Assembly: GCA_023515745.1 (NCBI GenBank)
Contig: JALECJ010000257.1
Coordinates: 2,730,687-2,794,686 of the forward strand
Source: Amoeboaphelidium protococcarum
Lineage: Eukaryota > Aphelidiomycota > Aphelidea
Reading direction: 5' to 3'
DNA: 64,000 nt
The notes below the pieces were generated by a model. It saw nothing but the letters and a program-made list of their open reading frames with translations, made no database searches and was not told the origin of the DNA. The translations under genes were made by a program, and so were the position numbers. This document shows, piece by piece, positions 51,664-64,000 of this stretch (position 1 is its first letter; every line of letters starts with the position of its first letter).

Positions 51664-54600
51664 ATGACTTTATAGTAATAGTAGTTACAGAAATAAAAAC
51701 CCAGCGCACCACCTCGTAGGCGTAAGATTCTTTTATCACCTCTGCGATCTCCTGGTGGTGACGAATCCGCCAGAGAAGCGACCAAAGATTGGGCCTTTGA
51801 AACAATGGCATCACCTATAACTTAAAGCAATAAAGCTCTGCTGTAAAAGTAATTCGCTGGAGATACATTGGAAAATGGAGGCGTTAATCTTTATGAGGAT
51901 ACCTTGCCGAGATAGAGTCCGCGTAAGTTATCCAACAGTGCTCTGAAGCTTGATCAAGTAATTGGTAATCTTGAGTCTTATTCTACTGATATCAATCGAC
52001 TCACACCGCCTCCTCATTAAAATGGTAATGCTACTGATAATACCCACTCTGCTGGTCGATCTGATGACATGAATAACGCGGTTATTCAAGAGAAGCTTGA
52101 GAGCGAAAAGGCGCTGAAAATGGAAGCTGATAACAGTAGAATGCTTAGTCGATAGCTTGACTAATTGGCGTAAGAGAAGCATTAAATGGCGCTTTAGTAG
52201 CTGGAGAAGCAGTCGTCTGTCGATCAGAAGCAGACGGACAGCGCAAATTTAGAAGTGTTTGAGTTGTAACGAAAAGTGGACGCGTTAACTGAGGAAGCCT
52301 CGAATAAGAATGCTGAAATTAAGCGGCTATCTTTGGAGCTCAAGTAAGTCACTGAAGATAGAGACAAGCTATCCGCTTCTTCTTAAAGTTACTTTAAGGA
52401 AATTCGTGATTTGGAGGTGAAGTTTTTCACTGCTAATGCTCTGGCTGAGAATTTAGAGCGAGAGCTGTATGCGGCTTAATACCAGTTATAGTAGTAGATG
52501 GTGTCCAAGGACAATTTTGATCCTCGGCTCTTGGCGGTGACAGAAGAGCGCGATAATTTACTATCAAGCCAGAAATAGTCCAAATCCAAGATATAATCAT
52601 TGACTGATGAGAATGACGCTCTAAAGTAGCGTCTTGATCAGTTGGAGATGATTTTAGATCGGCTGCAGACTCCATCAGAATCTTCGCCTCCTGATGATAT
52701 CAAACGTCTAATCTCCAATGATAATGATGAAATTACGCAATTGTAGGCAAAAATTGTTCAATTGGAATCTGAGTTGGCGTCATCTTAACAGAGCAAGTCC
52801 TCTGAGTCCAAAGCTGTTGATGCAGAAGTTTAATACGAAGGCCTAGCTCTGATTGATGCTTTCACCGAAGTTGATGCTGTGGCTGGTTAAAATGCCGAGG
52901 TTCAAACTGACGCTGATTAGTAATAGCTTCTAAATGAAGATTTATCTGCAGCACGTCGGTTCAGGCTTTAGTTGCAGAAAATTCTCTCTGAACAAGACAA
53001 AGTGTAGGTTGAGCACGAGTAATAGGTGAAGGAGCTGAAGGACAAGTTGTCTGACGCTGTCAAAAAGTCCGATAGTTTGCTGCATTCCAAAGACGAGATG
53101 ATTCAGTCGCTTAATAGGGAACTGAAGACGCTCAACACCGAAATGGAGAGCTTGATTATTGAGAATGATTCCCTCAAGTCTTCTACTGCAAATCGTACAT
53201 CTGAATACAGATCGTAGTCATTGAGTAATGCTTAGATTAAGAGACTAACTCGCGATTCTATTCGATCTGATCCAAGAAAATCCTCTGATCAACTTTCCCT
53301 GAGTAGGACCATTTCGCTGGATAAGCTTGATGAAATGGACAATGACGCATTGAAGGCGTAAATCAAGACCATGGAAAAACGCTTGGTAGAGTACGAATCA
53401 AATTTCGCGTCCTTGCAATAGTACAATACCGAACTATCGAATTGGGCCGATGATAATATTTAAAAGTTGGAGCTATATGCCGATTAGCTGAAAACTGGTC
53501 ATGAAGAGGAGATAAGTCGTGTAAATGACAAGCTCAACCAAATGGAGGTTGCTCACACTCAGCTCCTCGCTGATTATAAAACATGTCAAGAGTAATTGTC
53601 GTCTCTAAAAACCTCTGTGCGCGCAGTAACTGAAACGTACTAATAGCAACTTCATAATCTGATAAATGAAACGTGAGCTCTCAATAAAGTTGCTATATTG
53701 TGAAAGCTAACTGAAACAGCTTCTCTTATATTATTGATAAAACGATTCTAAACTTGTGACTCCAATCAGTAAAAGCTTCTGACAGCTTTAGCTTACTTGA
53801 AGCCTACTTGATGACAAACCATACCATGAAGCATACTAGATTCTTTAATACAGTACAGCTAGCAAGTGCGCAGACTGAGTTTTGACGTAGTTTACGCGCA
53901 TTCTAACTTGCGGACAAAGGTTGATGCATTCTGCTAAGTGTTCACTAGGCATCCTAAATATTTTAAATATGACCAGTACCAACTCATAGTACCAACGGTT
54001 GGCTTCACTAGCATCGTTTCGACCTTAGTAATACTTTCTACGCGCGCTATTAACAACGCTCTCTCTTTAATCTCTGAAGGGCGTCTTTTGGTTTCAGCCT
54101 TTCAATCGTCGCTACGTGTTTCAGACACTGAAACTTTTACTCTTAAACTTCTTAGTACTCTTTATTGGGTCTGTCTACCTTAGATTGACAATGAGCACTA
54201 GTTATAATCATGTTAAAAAGTAAGCTCTATTAATTCATGAAAATTACAGTAAACATTAGTTTCTAAGTTTGAATGTAGATAAACTCAGCTTGAACACATT
54301 AAGGAAAAGTTGAGACTGCAAATGGAGCTGTGGGACAAGGAACGCGAATAGACTGACTTGCTACTGGCCGAGCGCAATGCTTCTATTAAAAGTTTACAAG
54401 ATGAAGTACAAGTTCTCAAGCAGTTTCTTCTCAAAGCAGAGGTATAATTACTTTATCATAATCTGAGTAGTGTAAAACTTCAATCTTCTCCATACGGTAT
54501 ATGAATGCATGTAGAAGGACAGTGAGCACTGGCGGAGTGAAAATAAATAATCCTCTCAAGAGCTGAAACAATTGGCGGCCGAGTAGCAGAAGGTTCTTCA

Positions 54601-55876
54601 TGAACTATCATCAGCCCATTAGGATAATGCGAATGAATTGAAGACTCGCATTGATTAGCTTAATCTTAAAGTGAAGGATCAAGACATGTAAATTGTTCAA
54701 CTACAGCAAGATCTTCATCATAAAGATGGAGTTATTGCAGAACTGACTTCCAAATGCTAAATGTACGCTGACAGAGAGAATCACGTTCAAAGTGAAATGT
54801 AATCTACATTGCATAATAAGTTCTTAGAGATGGAGAATCGTAAAGAGAGTCAATGGAGATAGGAAATAACCAAGTACTAGAATTTAATTAAATCCTTGAA
54901 AGAGGCTAATGAGAAACTAGACAGAGATAACAAGGCGATTTAGGAGACTCACCAGGCTGAGATTCGTGTCTTACAAGAGTCAAACAGAATCTAGCTGGAA
55001 AGTGTTAGACGTGATTATGATTTTGAGAAGGAGAAGTCCTAGTATAGAATTGATAATTATCGCGCAGAGTTGGAGTAATAGATTGCAGAGGAAGTTGCGG
55101 CAATTGAGTAGGATTTTGAACAACATTTGAAAGATTCGCTCGAGCGTGACAGAATTTCTATGAACTAAAAAATTGTTGAACTATAGACAAAGATTACGCA
55201 ACTTTCAGACTAGTGCCAGAACTAGAAGCATATCATTAAAGAGAAGAATGAGTAGTAGAAAGTGATGGAAGTGTATTATGAGAATTTATACTCGAAGAAA
55301 CTCAAGTAAATGGATATCAAGTTGAATTTTCAGCTGGAGGAGAATCGGCGTCTTAGCTAAAGTCTTGTAATGTAGTAGAATGACAAAGATGACTTTTTGG
55401 TGCATTTGAGTGATTAATTAGAGGCTAAAGATGCTCTGATTTATTAGCTGCAGAACCGACTTGCCTCAATCGAAGATGGGAAGGGAGATTAGCCTTACAG
55501 TTCCACTGGAACAATCAATGAGTTGAAATCTCGGATCAAGTAGAAAGATAGTGCCATACAATCCATGAAGTCTAAACTCCTACAATCTGAGGCTGAGAAT
55601 AAGTTGCGCACTACAGTTATGGATGATTTAAAAGAGAATCTGTAGCGACAGAGTGTGGCAGACTATTCTTATCAATCGGCATTGCGTCAGCATGTACATG
55701 ATGTGCATCATTAGCATTTTGACACTTCTGTCATGAGCACGTAATATTCTCCATCTGATGCACGTAAGAAATCTCTGCTTAAAGAACTGTAAGATTAGTT
55801 GGATTTGGAAATTCAAAGGCAAGAAGAGCGAATTTAGCTACTGCAGTCTGCTAGGCGTAGTTCACACTCTAAATGA
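51664..55876 (+). CDS. Long coiled-coil protein
   Basis: Two introns (53673-54278, 606 nt, phase 2, and 54442-54514, 73 nt, phase 0) are removed to give 1177 residues, a multiple of three. The start at 51664 reads MTLQQQQLQKQKPSAPPRRR, where the Gln run is written with TAG and TAA codons. After a Pro/Ser/Arg-rich head of about 130 residues the rest is almost continuous heptad-type coiled coil, with short breaks such as SDPRKSSDQLSLSRTISLD. The end is Ser/His-rich (LLQSARRSSHSK). Proteins of this shape act at spindle poles, centrosomes or the Golgi, but no PACT, GRIP or CM1 motif is visible, so location is open. Gln density is very high. Confidence 0.85.
53673..54278 (+). other. 606-nt intron in the coiled-coil gene
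   Basis: The donor GTGAGC and acceptor GAATGTAG join coiled-coil frames on both sides with matching phase. This intron is far longer than others here (49-101 nt, with 277 nt in RPS3). A Val/Ser/Leu-rich frame of about 130 codons lies within it on the plus strand, without an ATG at a sensible place. I do not call it a gene. Confidence 0.75.
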
Positions 55877-56055
55877 TTTTGTTGTTTATACTGTGTACAG
55901 ATGCTTTAAATTTTAAGTTCATATTAAAATCTTCATACGATAAAGCATTCTACGAGAAGTGGACATTAAATGAACGAAAGTGTAATTGCAATTGCATGAA
56001 TCTATTTCCACGTTCATTTCAAGTCAATATCAAAAAGTCCAGTAGAAATGATATA

Positions 56056-59000
56056 TCATTCCAAGTCCAGACTGCGCTTACTCTTATTGTCAGAGAAAAG
56101 ATACTCCAAGGCATAATTTATGCCGTAGCACAATGTTACATCCATCAGGATAACATAAACCAATTTCTCACTGAAACTCTTCTCCATTGGAACCAGCTGA
56201 ACCCACTCGTTTAATTCAACACTCACCTGAGCAGCTCCGCATATCGCAATACCCAAAAGCGATAGTAGTGAGTAATACAACGGTTTGTTCTCACGCAAAC
56301 TCTCTCTAAATGGACGGCCTTCATAATTCACAAGGAAGGTGGAGACTTGCATTGAAAGCGAGATCAAGTAAACTGACGTATTCAGAAGATTGGGTAAAAA
56401 CTCTTTCTCCTCTTCATCAGGCTTCCAATCCTCAGGTAGCAGTAGCTTTGTCTATTGTACTACATACCACAATGACGCGGCATGGACAGCAAATTGACCC
56501 AACACTGTGCCGATGATGTACAAATTGAAGATATTGGCTAGCGGACGTTTCTTGGATAGACGCTCGATAGGCTTAGCCCATGACAGAAATAGAAAGCAAC
56601 CAGCCAACAGAAATCCCTGCAGGGTCAGCTGAGTATCACCATACTTTATACCATCCAGATACAAAGCACTCAAGGTGAACGCTGTAATTAAACAGTTCAA
56701 CGCAAGAATCTTGTACATTTAAATCGTAGTGACCAGTGTACATCTTCCCTAACGCAAAATTTCGCAGATAGACATCACGGAGCCAATCTTGGAAGTGAAT
56801 GATGCAGCCACAGAAGCGTCACCAAACTTCAGTATTGGTACATCATCTGGTGAATCTATGGATTGTATTAAGTTCTAAACCTATCTCTGCTACTAGGATC
56901 GAACATTGTCCGGAATATTACGACCCCAAGACTTGAACAACTCTTCCTGCTTAGCCTACATCTCTTGCATCCTTCTCAACTGCATAGTCTTGGCAATCTT
57001 CTCCAAATCTTCAGCTGTGCCATCCAGCAAGGCCACGCCAACATCTGCAGACTTTAAAGCACCCACATCATTCGTACCATCACCGCACATAAGAGTGACA
57101 TAATCCTATTCCTTCAAACGATGTAGAATAACTTCCTTCTACGACGGTGACGTGCGAGCATATACCCAAATCTTATGCACCAACATGTCTTTATAGATAG
57201 GCAATGAGTGTATCTATTCTAAAGCAGGCCCTGTGCAGCAGATATCATACTGTAAAATCAATTTGGTGTGATCACCAACACTAGTAGAGTTCTTATCCTT
57301 ACCACCTTACGAAGAATAAAACTATTAGACAACTTTGCCATCACTGGTCCGATATTACAAGGATTAAGGATCATCCGCATCACAATCAAGAATCACTACA
57401 TCCTTGCGGACAATCTTCAACTTTTTAGCAATGTAACACGCAGTGAGAGGATTATCGCCCGTGATCATGATGATTCTGTGCATAGACTCTCGCAACTCTT
57501 TAATCGCAGCACTGGTATCCTTCTTCAATGGTGAAGTAAAGACGAGGAATCCGGCAAACTAAAGATCACATTCAACATCTTCTCGCTTTAGATCCTTGGC
57601 TGCATTCAAGTTACATTCAATCCATTTGTATCCCACTGCCAATACTCTTGATCCACTGAGGGCATATCGAGTGTACACTTTGTCATATTGCTCTGCCTTG
57701 ATATCCTTGAACATTGATTTCATAACCTCAGGGGCGCCCTTTACAGAAACTAGAAGCTAATTCTTGTTAACAGCAATTCCAGGAAGATTACCGACAATTT
57801 AACTAACATTTCCCATTCTTTTCAGTGATGATGCGAATGGAAACTTTTTAACAGACTTTATCCTGCCAATGACATCAACTTTGCTCCCACTACTACTAGA
57901 GCTATTAGTCTTCCCATGGACAGAAACGATTTCAACACTTTCATCGTCATCTCTACTTATATTCCATCCAATGGCAGACAGTACAGCCTACTCAAGAGGG
58001 TCGCCAACAACTTTACCATCAATCTACAGCAAAGAGTGACAACTCCCCAAAGCCAGCTGAGATTACAACGGAATTGCATTAGCAGGCGTCAAAATCTATT
58101 TAGAATCTCCATCACCCAACACGGCAATACCATCCAACTTCAAATCCTCCTCAGTCAGGGTACCAGTCTTGTCAAAGCAGCAGACATCAATCTTACCGGC
58201 GAATGGAATGCGAAATGGTTCCAGACAGAAGATGGCCTTCTTGGATAGTGCCATCAAGCTCTAATTGACGGCGAGTGATAACTCCATCGGAAGTTCTGGA
58301 GGCACAACGCTGGTCAGAATCATGATACAATCCAGGATGAGTTTAGACTTCTTTCTTCCATCTTTGAGTCCGGTGATCCAAACATGGTAAGATGCTCCAA
58401 TGGCGAATATCAGCAAAAATAGGATAAAGAATAAGGACTCCTTGTTGTTGGCAGTCACACGCTCAGAGGAGAAAATCATTGTCCTCACCAACTTTCCTTA
58501 CGTGGTTGCAAAACCAGTTCTCAAAACATACGCCAAGCATCCATTACTATTGCTTGGAGGTGCAGCTATACGATCCTATTTACTACTGGAAGGAATCTCG
58601 CCGTCAGACATGGTATTACCTTAATCATTAAGCTATGGCTCAGTATGAAGAGTTTATAGAACTTTAGTTCCTCCAAATAGGACAAAAGACTTGAACTGTT
58701 CATCATTGATATCAAAATACACATCACTCTACTAGTGAGACGATACATCAACAGCCTCCTTAACTAACGGTGTTGACTCCCCAGTTAAAAGTGCTTCATT
58801 TACAACGGCACGACCGCGCAATAGCAGCAAATCACAAGGCAGAGCAGTGTCATCATCAGCAGGTCTTTCCACAGACACCAGGTCGCCAGGCATCAAGAAA
58901 TTAGACTTGATCATGGACCACTCCCCATCCCGATAAACATTAATATCAATTGGCGGCTATGTCATTGAACGCAACTCTCTCAGATTACGCAAACGCTAAA

Positions 59001-59718
59001 ATACCACGGTACTTTCAAATACAAATAGCATCGCCAGAGTGAACAGGGAATAGTACCAATACTCATCCATGAACCATAGAGCAACACAAAACACCTAAAA
59101 TACAAAGAATGGTGCAACTGCATGCTCCTTAAATAGCTCTTGGAACGTGGGCATCGGAATATCAAATTCATTGAGGCCATACTCTGCACGACATTACTTC
59201 ACCTACTGCTGATTTAATCCGGAGAAATTTGTATAACTACTCAGTGGACCATTAACAGGATACTGGACAGATTCAAATCGCTTCTTGTCCTGGTTGTAAA
59301 TGAACTTCTTCTTTTAATACTCAAAATACAGATTCTACTCTTTTTAACTAGAATACAATCGCTGAGATTTAAGCTTAACAAGTTCAGTCTTCATCTGATT
59401 CTTGAGCGGCTAAATGTAAACGTGACTGGCAGAGTGGACCGTCATGGATCTGGCATAACATAGAACGCTATTCAAATAGACGGACCAATGACAGCACAGA
59501 TACAAAAGTACATTAACGGTTACGGCGAATCCAACCAAGATGTAAAAATATTCCAAGTGTCCGGATATAGACTCCATTACAGGTGCATTCATCTACAAGT
59601 AGATCAGACCAGGATATACAACCATGGCATAAGGAAGAGCATAAACGTGTCTCCACACTGGAACTTCCGCATACAAAAGAACCTTATCAAACGATTTACT
59701 TTCTACCAATACGCTCAT
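56056..59718 (-). CDS. SPF1: P5A-type ATPase SPF1/ATP13A1
   Basis: A single exon encodes 1220 residues, close to yeast Spf1 (1215). N-terminal membrane helices are followed by the actuator domain with [12 protein letters not shown], the P5A-specific [16 protein letters not shown] in M4, the phosphorylation motif [12 protein letters not shown] (Asp about residue 512), [52 protein letters not shown] and the C-terminal six-helix bundle. The enzyme resides in the ER and removes mistargeted tail-anchored mitochondrial proteins. PPELP rather than PPALP separates it from the P5B group. TAA and TAG fill many Gln positions. Confidence 0.97.
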
Positions 59719-60011
59719 ATGCTGTAAGTATCTACCAAATTTAACACAATATAAAGATCAAGATAGAAGATATAATGGACTTATCGGGAAGAGCGTGGTA
59801 GATTCAACTTACACTTACGTTAACAAAGGAAGAAGAAGAAATCGCCGATCGCCACGACGATCACACAGAAAATTTAAAAAGTGCGCTGAATCTTTACTTG
59901 TTGTAGAGAGAGTAATTATAGTATTGGTATTATACAGACATTAACTGAGACTGTTTTATTAAAGATAGTTTCTTTAAACATGTAGAGAACGACGTATTAA
60001 TCATCAACACA

Positions 60012-61679
60012 TCATCCGTGAGTTCGCCTGTATATCAAAATATCACCTTGTCGCCGGCTGTCGTCGTGGAAATGACTGTTAAAGATACTTTTGGAGATTT
60101 AACACTTATGAGCACTTAATACAGACAGAATAGCTTCAGATTCCAAATCCTTGAAGAAAACAACGTGAGAGTAAAGTTGTTCAGACAGCAGTGCATTTAA
60201 ATACTTAACAGGATCCTGATAAAATATGTCGCTCTCATCTTGATAATTATCCATTTACGCCGCATCAGCATTAAGAGGTGGTACACAAGTTAAGTAATGC
60301 ATCCGCGGGAGATCATCACTCTTGCCACTAAGGGAATTACCAACCAAAGACTACTAAGGCCGATGAAACATACTGAACCATGGAGTAGAGTGACACGGCA
60401 TCGCAAAGAGTACACTAAATTGTTACGCTTCAGGCTAGTTGAGCATTTGCTCTCTGTCCTGGTGCAACACATCCATAAGATCCAAGACACCTCGCTGATG
60501 CACTAAAGCAAAGTATAGGCCGGCAATCAATTACACTGATACTGTAAACTAGAATAAAGTCTTACCAAATCTTCTGGCACCCTTTTTGTTGATGATGAAC
60601 GCGAGAACCATATCAACACCTTGTGTTTACAACAGCATTAGAGGTAAATACAAAAAAGATAGAAACCTGAATTCCTTATGCTGAACCAATGAAAGCATTC
60701 CAACAGTCAAAATAAGAGACCACGAGCAATCTAAAAGTATTTACTACTGTTACTACCTAGATGAGGACAATGTAGAACTTTTACTTGACCAAACACCAAA
60801 GATACTAACAATAACAGCGAGGTAAGCAAATGGAGTAAATGTCAGCAATATGGTTGGCAATCCAGATGTTATATACCACCATGGAGAATGAATTCCATAA
60901 AAAGACGACAAGTTCTATATGAGATTAAACTGAATAAAGTTGTAGAGTGACGAAGTTGTCGCAGAGTAGAAGACCGTATCAAACACGGTAGAGAGTGAGA
61001 TCACAATGACGCCGAGGATAGAGCATAGTGTGACAACTTGAAACCACCTCTTGAACGGAACATTACGAATCATTAGCATTATAAATAGATATATCCATAT
61101 GATGGGTGATGTCGGTCGAATACAAAATGATACCAGTGCAATAATGACAGATGTATAAATACGCGTATAATCTCCATTCCAAGGCCAATAGTATAGTGCC
61201 ACGGTTGTCAGACACTGCTCCACAGTGTTACTTAAATAGCGCCCACTAGTAAATATTAAGTACCACCAGCACAGATGAACTATAAGAACAGAATTTTTAT
61301 CAAAACTTGGGAAATATTTAGAGATGAATCGCAGCGAATAATATTCACCAATAGATGATATTAAGGCAGAGAGTAGTTTCGGCAAGTGAATGATCATCCA
61401 TCTACTATCCAGATTAACAAGTTGCAGCAATCGATATAACAGTGAAAGCACGTAAACCATTACCGGAGATCGTATCTACTAACTCCATTCCCATGTAACG
61501 CCTGTAAATCCTTGTTGATAGGACTTGCCCTATATGAATTCCTGAAACTAGTCGGGATAAAAAGCTTTGAGATACGCAGGCTCTATAGCTTGATAATACT
61601 CATCCGGACTAAAATAAGTTTAAATAATCAGAGCATTTAACAGACGCCATGCCAGAATATACCTAAATTTCGCAGTCAT
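60012..61679 (-). CDS. PIGB: GPI mannosyltransferase 3 (PIG-B/GPI10)
   Basis: A single exon encodes 555 residues with about ten membrane helices. The lumenal loop after the first helix carries TYFSPDEYYQAIEP, the GT22 acid-pair region (usually HPDE), and FTGVTWEWSQQIRSPV. Further marks are YLSNTVEQCLTTVALYYWPW, CIRPTSPIIWIYLF, LVQHKEFRFLSFLYLPLML (HKExRF) and FAMPCHSTPWFSMFH, which distinguish PIG-B from ALG9/ALG12. The enzyme adds the third mannose to the GPI anchor on the ER lumenal side, using dolichol-phosphate mannose. Replacement of His by Ser before PDE is noted. The stop is TGA 60012-60014. Confidence 0.88.
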
Positions 61680-61905
61680 TGAACTCTTATGCTAACAGTA
61701 GTTAAGAACGGAAATTAGATGCAAAAGCCTAACCAAGATGGAAAGCGAAACAATTACAACAATTTATTAACGACGATCGAACAACAATTGCTTTCAACAG
61801 GCAGGGGCAACACTTTCCTAGGGATGAAACCAAATCTCGTCGTTTATAACGCTGTTAGAGGAATACTGCAGGTATTGTTCTCTCTTGATTGAAACGCGCG
61901 TCATT

Positions 61906-62448
61906 ATGGAGAGATTGAATTCGAGTGTACACTATCTTACGGATGGCACACAACGATTAGTGCGTCTGACTTTGTATGTACCAAAACCTCTTCATAAGTC
62001 TTTTGAATAATCGATTAATACGCGACTTCAGGTAAGTTACCATAAATTTTAATTTATTAATTGTAACGCGTTATGTCTATCTTTATAGGAATTGTTTGGT
62101 TTCGTGGTGCGACCTGGTGCTGAGTAAACGGAGTTTGACGAGTATTGCAAAGTTTTGGAGAGTCAAGATATACTAGTGCTGTATAAATGGCGATTTGGAT
62201 AAAGCTTGAAAGATAAACACATCATACAATCGAATGCGAATACATAATCACCAAGTTAAGAGTATGTTGTTGATAATAGAGAGCTGCAAATGTTAATCTT
62301 TGATTCAGCAAACGTAAATTTGAATGAGGTTGACTATTACGGCTTCAAAGTCCCGCTGGAAGAAGCTGAACGTCAACTAAAGTAAAAGCAAATTGAGAAC
62401 TACTTTTCTATTCAGACAAGCCGTAAAGCATAAGATCATAGTTCATGA
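61906..62448 (+). CDS. Unrecognised small protein
   Basis: Exon 1 (61906-62031) and exon 2 from 62089 are joined by a 57-nt phase-0 intron (62032-62088) and give 161 residues. The sequence (LTDGTQRLVRLTLYVPKPLH, LQELFGFVVRPGAEQTEFDE, YYGFKVPLEEAERQLKQKQI) looks globular with a C-terminal helix. No family comes to mind. It is divergent from PIG-B and its TGA directly abuts the stop of CPSF1 on the other strand. Confidence 0.6.
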
Positions 62449-64000
62449 CAATTTGGCATCGCTCTGCAATCTAAATAAATCCTTGTATAGTTTGTCCAAG
62501 TTTACAGATCTATTTCTTGCCCAGTTTTGTTGTACGCGATGTGAATTGTTCAGCACGCGATTAAATACAAGATCAGTCACATTCAATACATTTCGCACAG
62601 GCTGTCCAAATTGCTTATCCCACGGATCGAAAGCATGAGTCCATTTCGGATTTAATCCACCAGGAAATTTTGTGGTATTCTGCATCTAATTTGCAACACT
62701 GGCCATTCTACGGAACGACTACTCATTGACTGGCCAGAAGTATCCGATACGACCATCCACGGTGAGATAGAGGCATCCATGTTCTTACTACGATGATCGT
62801 TTACCGACACGCTCCAACTGTGCCAAGATGCATCCTTTGTAATCAGCAGCGCGTAATAACTTCATTCCACCAAGGGATGCCAAGTTTTACGGCGCATAAG
62901 TCAGCACTTGCAGATTTCCAGCATCGTCACCACACAAGAATCCCAAGCGGTTCTAGTCTGCCATGAACTGGAGATCTACCACCGCAAATTTGTGGTAATC
63001 TCTACCCAGAACTGCCAATTTAGAAGGCTCCTCCTAATAGACAAAGAACCACACGCTATTCTACACATCGCCAACAATAAGGAAGCTCTTCAATGCTTTC
63101 ATGCTGGTAATGTATGTGGTTGTCTCATAAAAGGCAATACCAAGCAGATTCTGCATATTCTCAAATGAGAACATCATCACCTTGGAACTAATGGCGACGC
63201 ATAGATTCCCCTCCAGCACACAGAGTGCCGTGACTGGACCACCTTTAACCTCTTCACTAATCACATGCTTGAGTTTGTGATTAGTCTCTGGACGATTCGC
63301 CTCAGGGATGACTTGTACAATTTCAAAAATATGCACCTTACCTTTGGCGTAATGATCTTCTCCCAGTACATACATGGTGCCTATAATGAGATAAGTTCTT
63401 AACTGCTCCAATCCACTGACTTTAACGGTAAGATCAGCATAGCATGCGGCTGTAACCTGCTCGTGTTCTTCAAACTCAAAGCTATCAACACTCTGCCATG
63501 TCACTGGAGACATGAGCCGGATGCTAAAGCTTCTCTACATGGGTAGAAACTACTTGGGCTCAGCCTTGATGTTGGTCACCTCTTTCTGGTCAAACACCGC
63601 ATCGACATCATTAAGATCCTTCTTATCAGCTCTGGGAGGAACTACTTCCTCTTTCGGCGCATTAAATTCTACATCTTTATACGCAACCAGACAATACTTC
63701 TGTGAGTGGCGCAAGTAAAGGAGGTCTGACGCTTACAGAGGAGTATTATCGGACATCGAATCATTAAGAGGTACAGTCTTCTATGGCCACCGCAGCGATA
63801 GATCAAATCCATCTTCACAATCGCAAACTCTCAATTGATTTTGAGAATTAAAATAGACGAATCCATCAGATTAAGTTGTACTTGATATCTATGAGAAACT
63901 CAAAACCGGACCATCCAAAGCCATTGGTCGGACAATAAGCTCTTCCCTGTCGTTGTATTATACGAAATGAGGCATCTTTCCAGCTACAAACGTGCCATGA
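62443..64000 (-). CDS. CPSF1: Cleavage and polyadenylation factor CPSF1/CFT1, C-terminal part
   Basis: The gene enters from the right edge, so only about 519 C-terminal residues are present. The CPSF_A beta-propeller region is clear: SIRLMSPVTWQSVDSFEFEE followed by HEQV, LIIGTMYVLGEDHYAKGKVH and IFEIV, HKLKHVISEEVKGGPVTALC, YITSMKALKSFLIVGDV, RDYHKFAVVDLQFM and GFLCGDDAGNLQVLTYAP. It ends LQSDAKLS before TGA 62443-62445. CPSF160/Cft1 helps recognise the poly(A) signal in pre-mRNA 3' processing. The last codons are convergent with the neighbouring plus-strand gene. Confidence 0.95.

Noticed and set aside
53800-54240. Open frame of about 130 codons inside the 606-nt intron
   Set aside because: It has no ATG at a sensible place and its Val/Ser/Leu bias follows the pyrimidine-rich base composition.

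Overview
This window is nuclear eukaryotic DNA read with a non-standard genetic code. In nearly every recognisable gene TAA and TAG occur inside conserved domains where glutamine fits, and each gene ends in TGA. With TAA and TAG read as Gln, about 25 long conserved proteins become single open frames with correct ends. Introns are GT-AG, mostly 49-101 nt. This code is known from many ciliates, some green algae, oxymonads, hexamitids and, as I recall, some aphelids. The gene set looks opisthokont or fungal-like rather than ciliate: CHD1, an F-BAR/SH3 protein with NPF motifs, an FMP25-like RCC1 protein, a fungal-type alpha/beta hydrolase, IPI1 and an mS26-like mitoribosomal protein. An aphelid-like relative of Fungi is my best guess; that is inference.

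Layout. 0-18 kb is dense housekeeping: CHD1 (-), an RRM protein (-), NOP10 (+), a C-CAP/SEC-C protein (-), an alpha/beta hydrolase (-), acetoacetyl-CoA synthetase (+), TDP1 (-), an mS26-like protein (-), KRR1 (+) and the PP2A scaffold subunit (-). 18-29.5 kb is different. It is gene-poorer and holds mostly unrecognised short genes, a 185-bp tandem repeat that parses as duplicated exon plus intron, a small membrane protein, two paralogous RING proteins with N-terminal signal or anchor sequences, an LRR-like protein and an AMPK-type glycogen-binding-domain protein. 29.8-64 kb returns to housekeeping genes: PLAA/UFD3 (-), IPI1 (+), a dual-specificity phosphatase (+), RPS3 (+), a second glycogen-binding-domain protein ending in a CaaX box (+), the RCC1 protein (-), a mitochondrial-type membrane protein (+), the F-BAR/SH3 protein (+), a SEC7/BIG ARF-GEF (-), a JmjC oxygenase (-), EMC5 (-), AMMECR1 (-), a 1177-residue coiled-coil protein (+), the P5A ATPase SPF1 (-), PIG-B/GPI10 (-), a small unknown gene (+) and the C-terminal part of CPSF1/CFT1 (-).

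Several genes serve shared pathways: ribosome biogenesis and translation (NOP10, KRR1, IPI1, RPS3, mS26), ER and GPI biology (EMC5, SPF1, PIG-B), and trafficking (SEC7, F-BAR). Most neighbours are divergent or convergent with 50-350 bp between them; there are no operons.

Caveat: with one stop codon, open frames of 80-130 codons arise easily by chance. The short unrecognised genes rest on splice-consistent frames and protein-like composition only. For all multi-exon models I checked that the spliced length is a multiple of three, but none has transcript support here.
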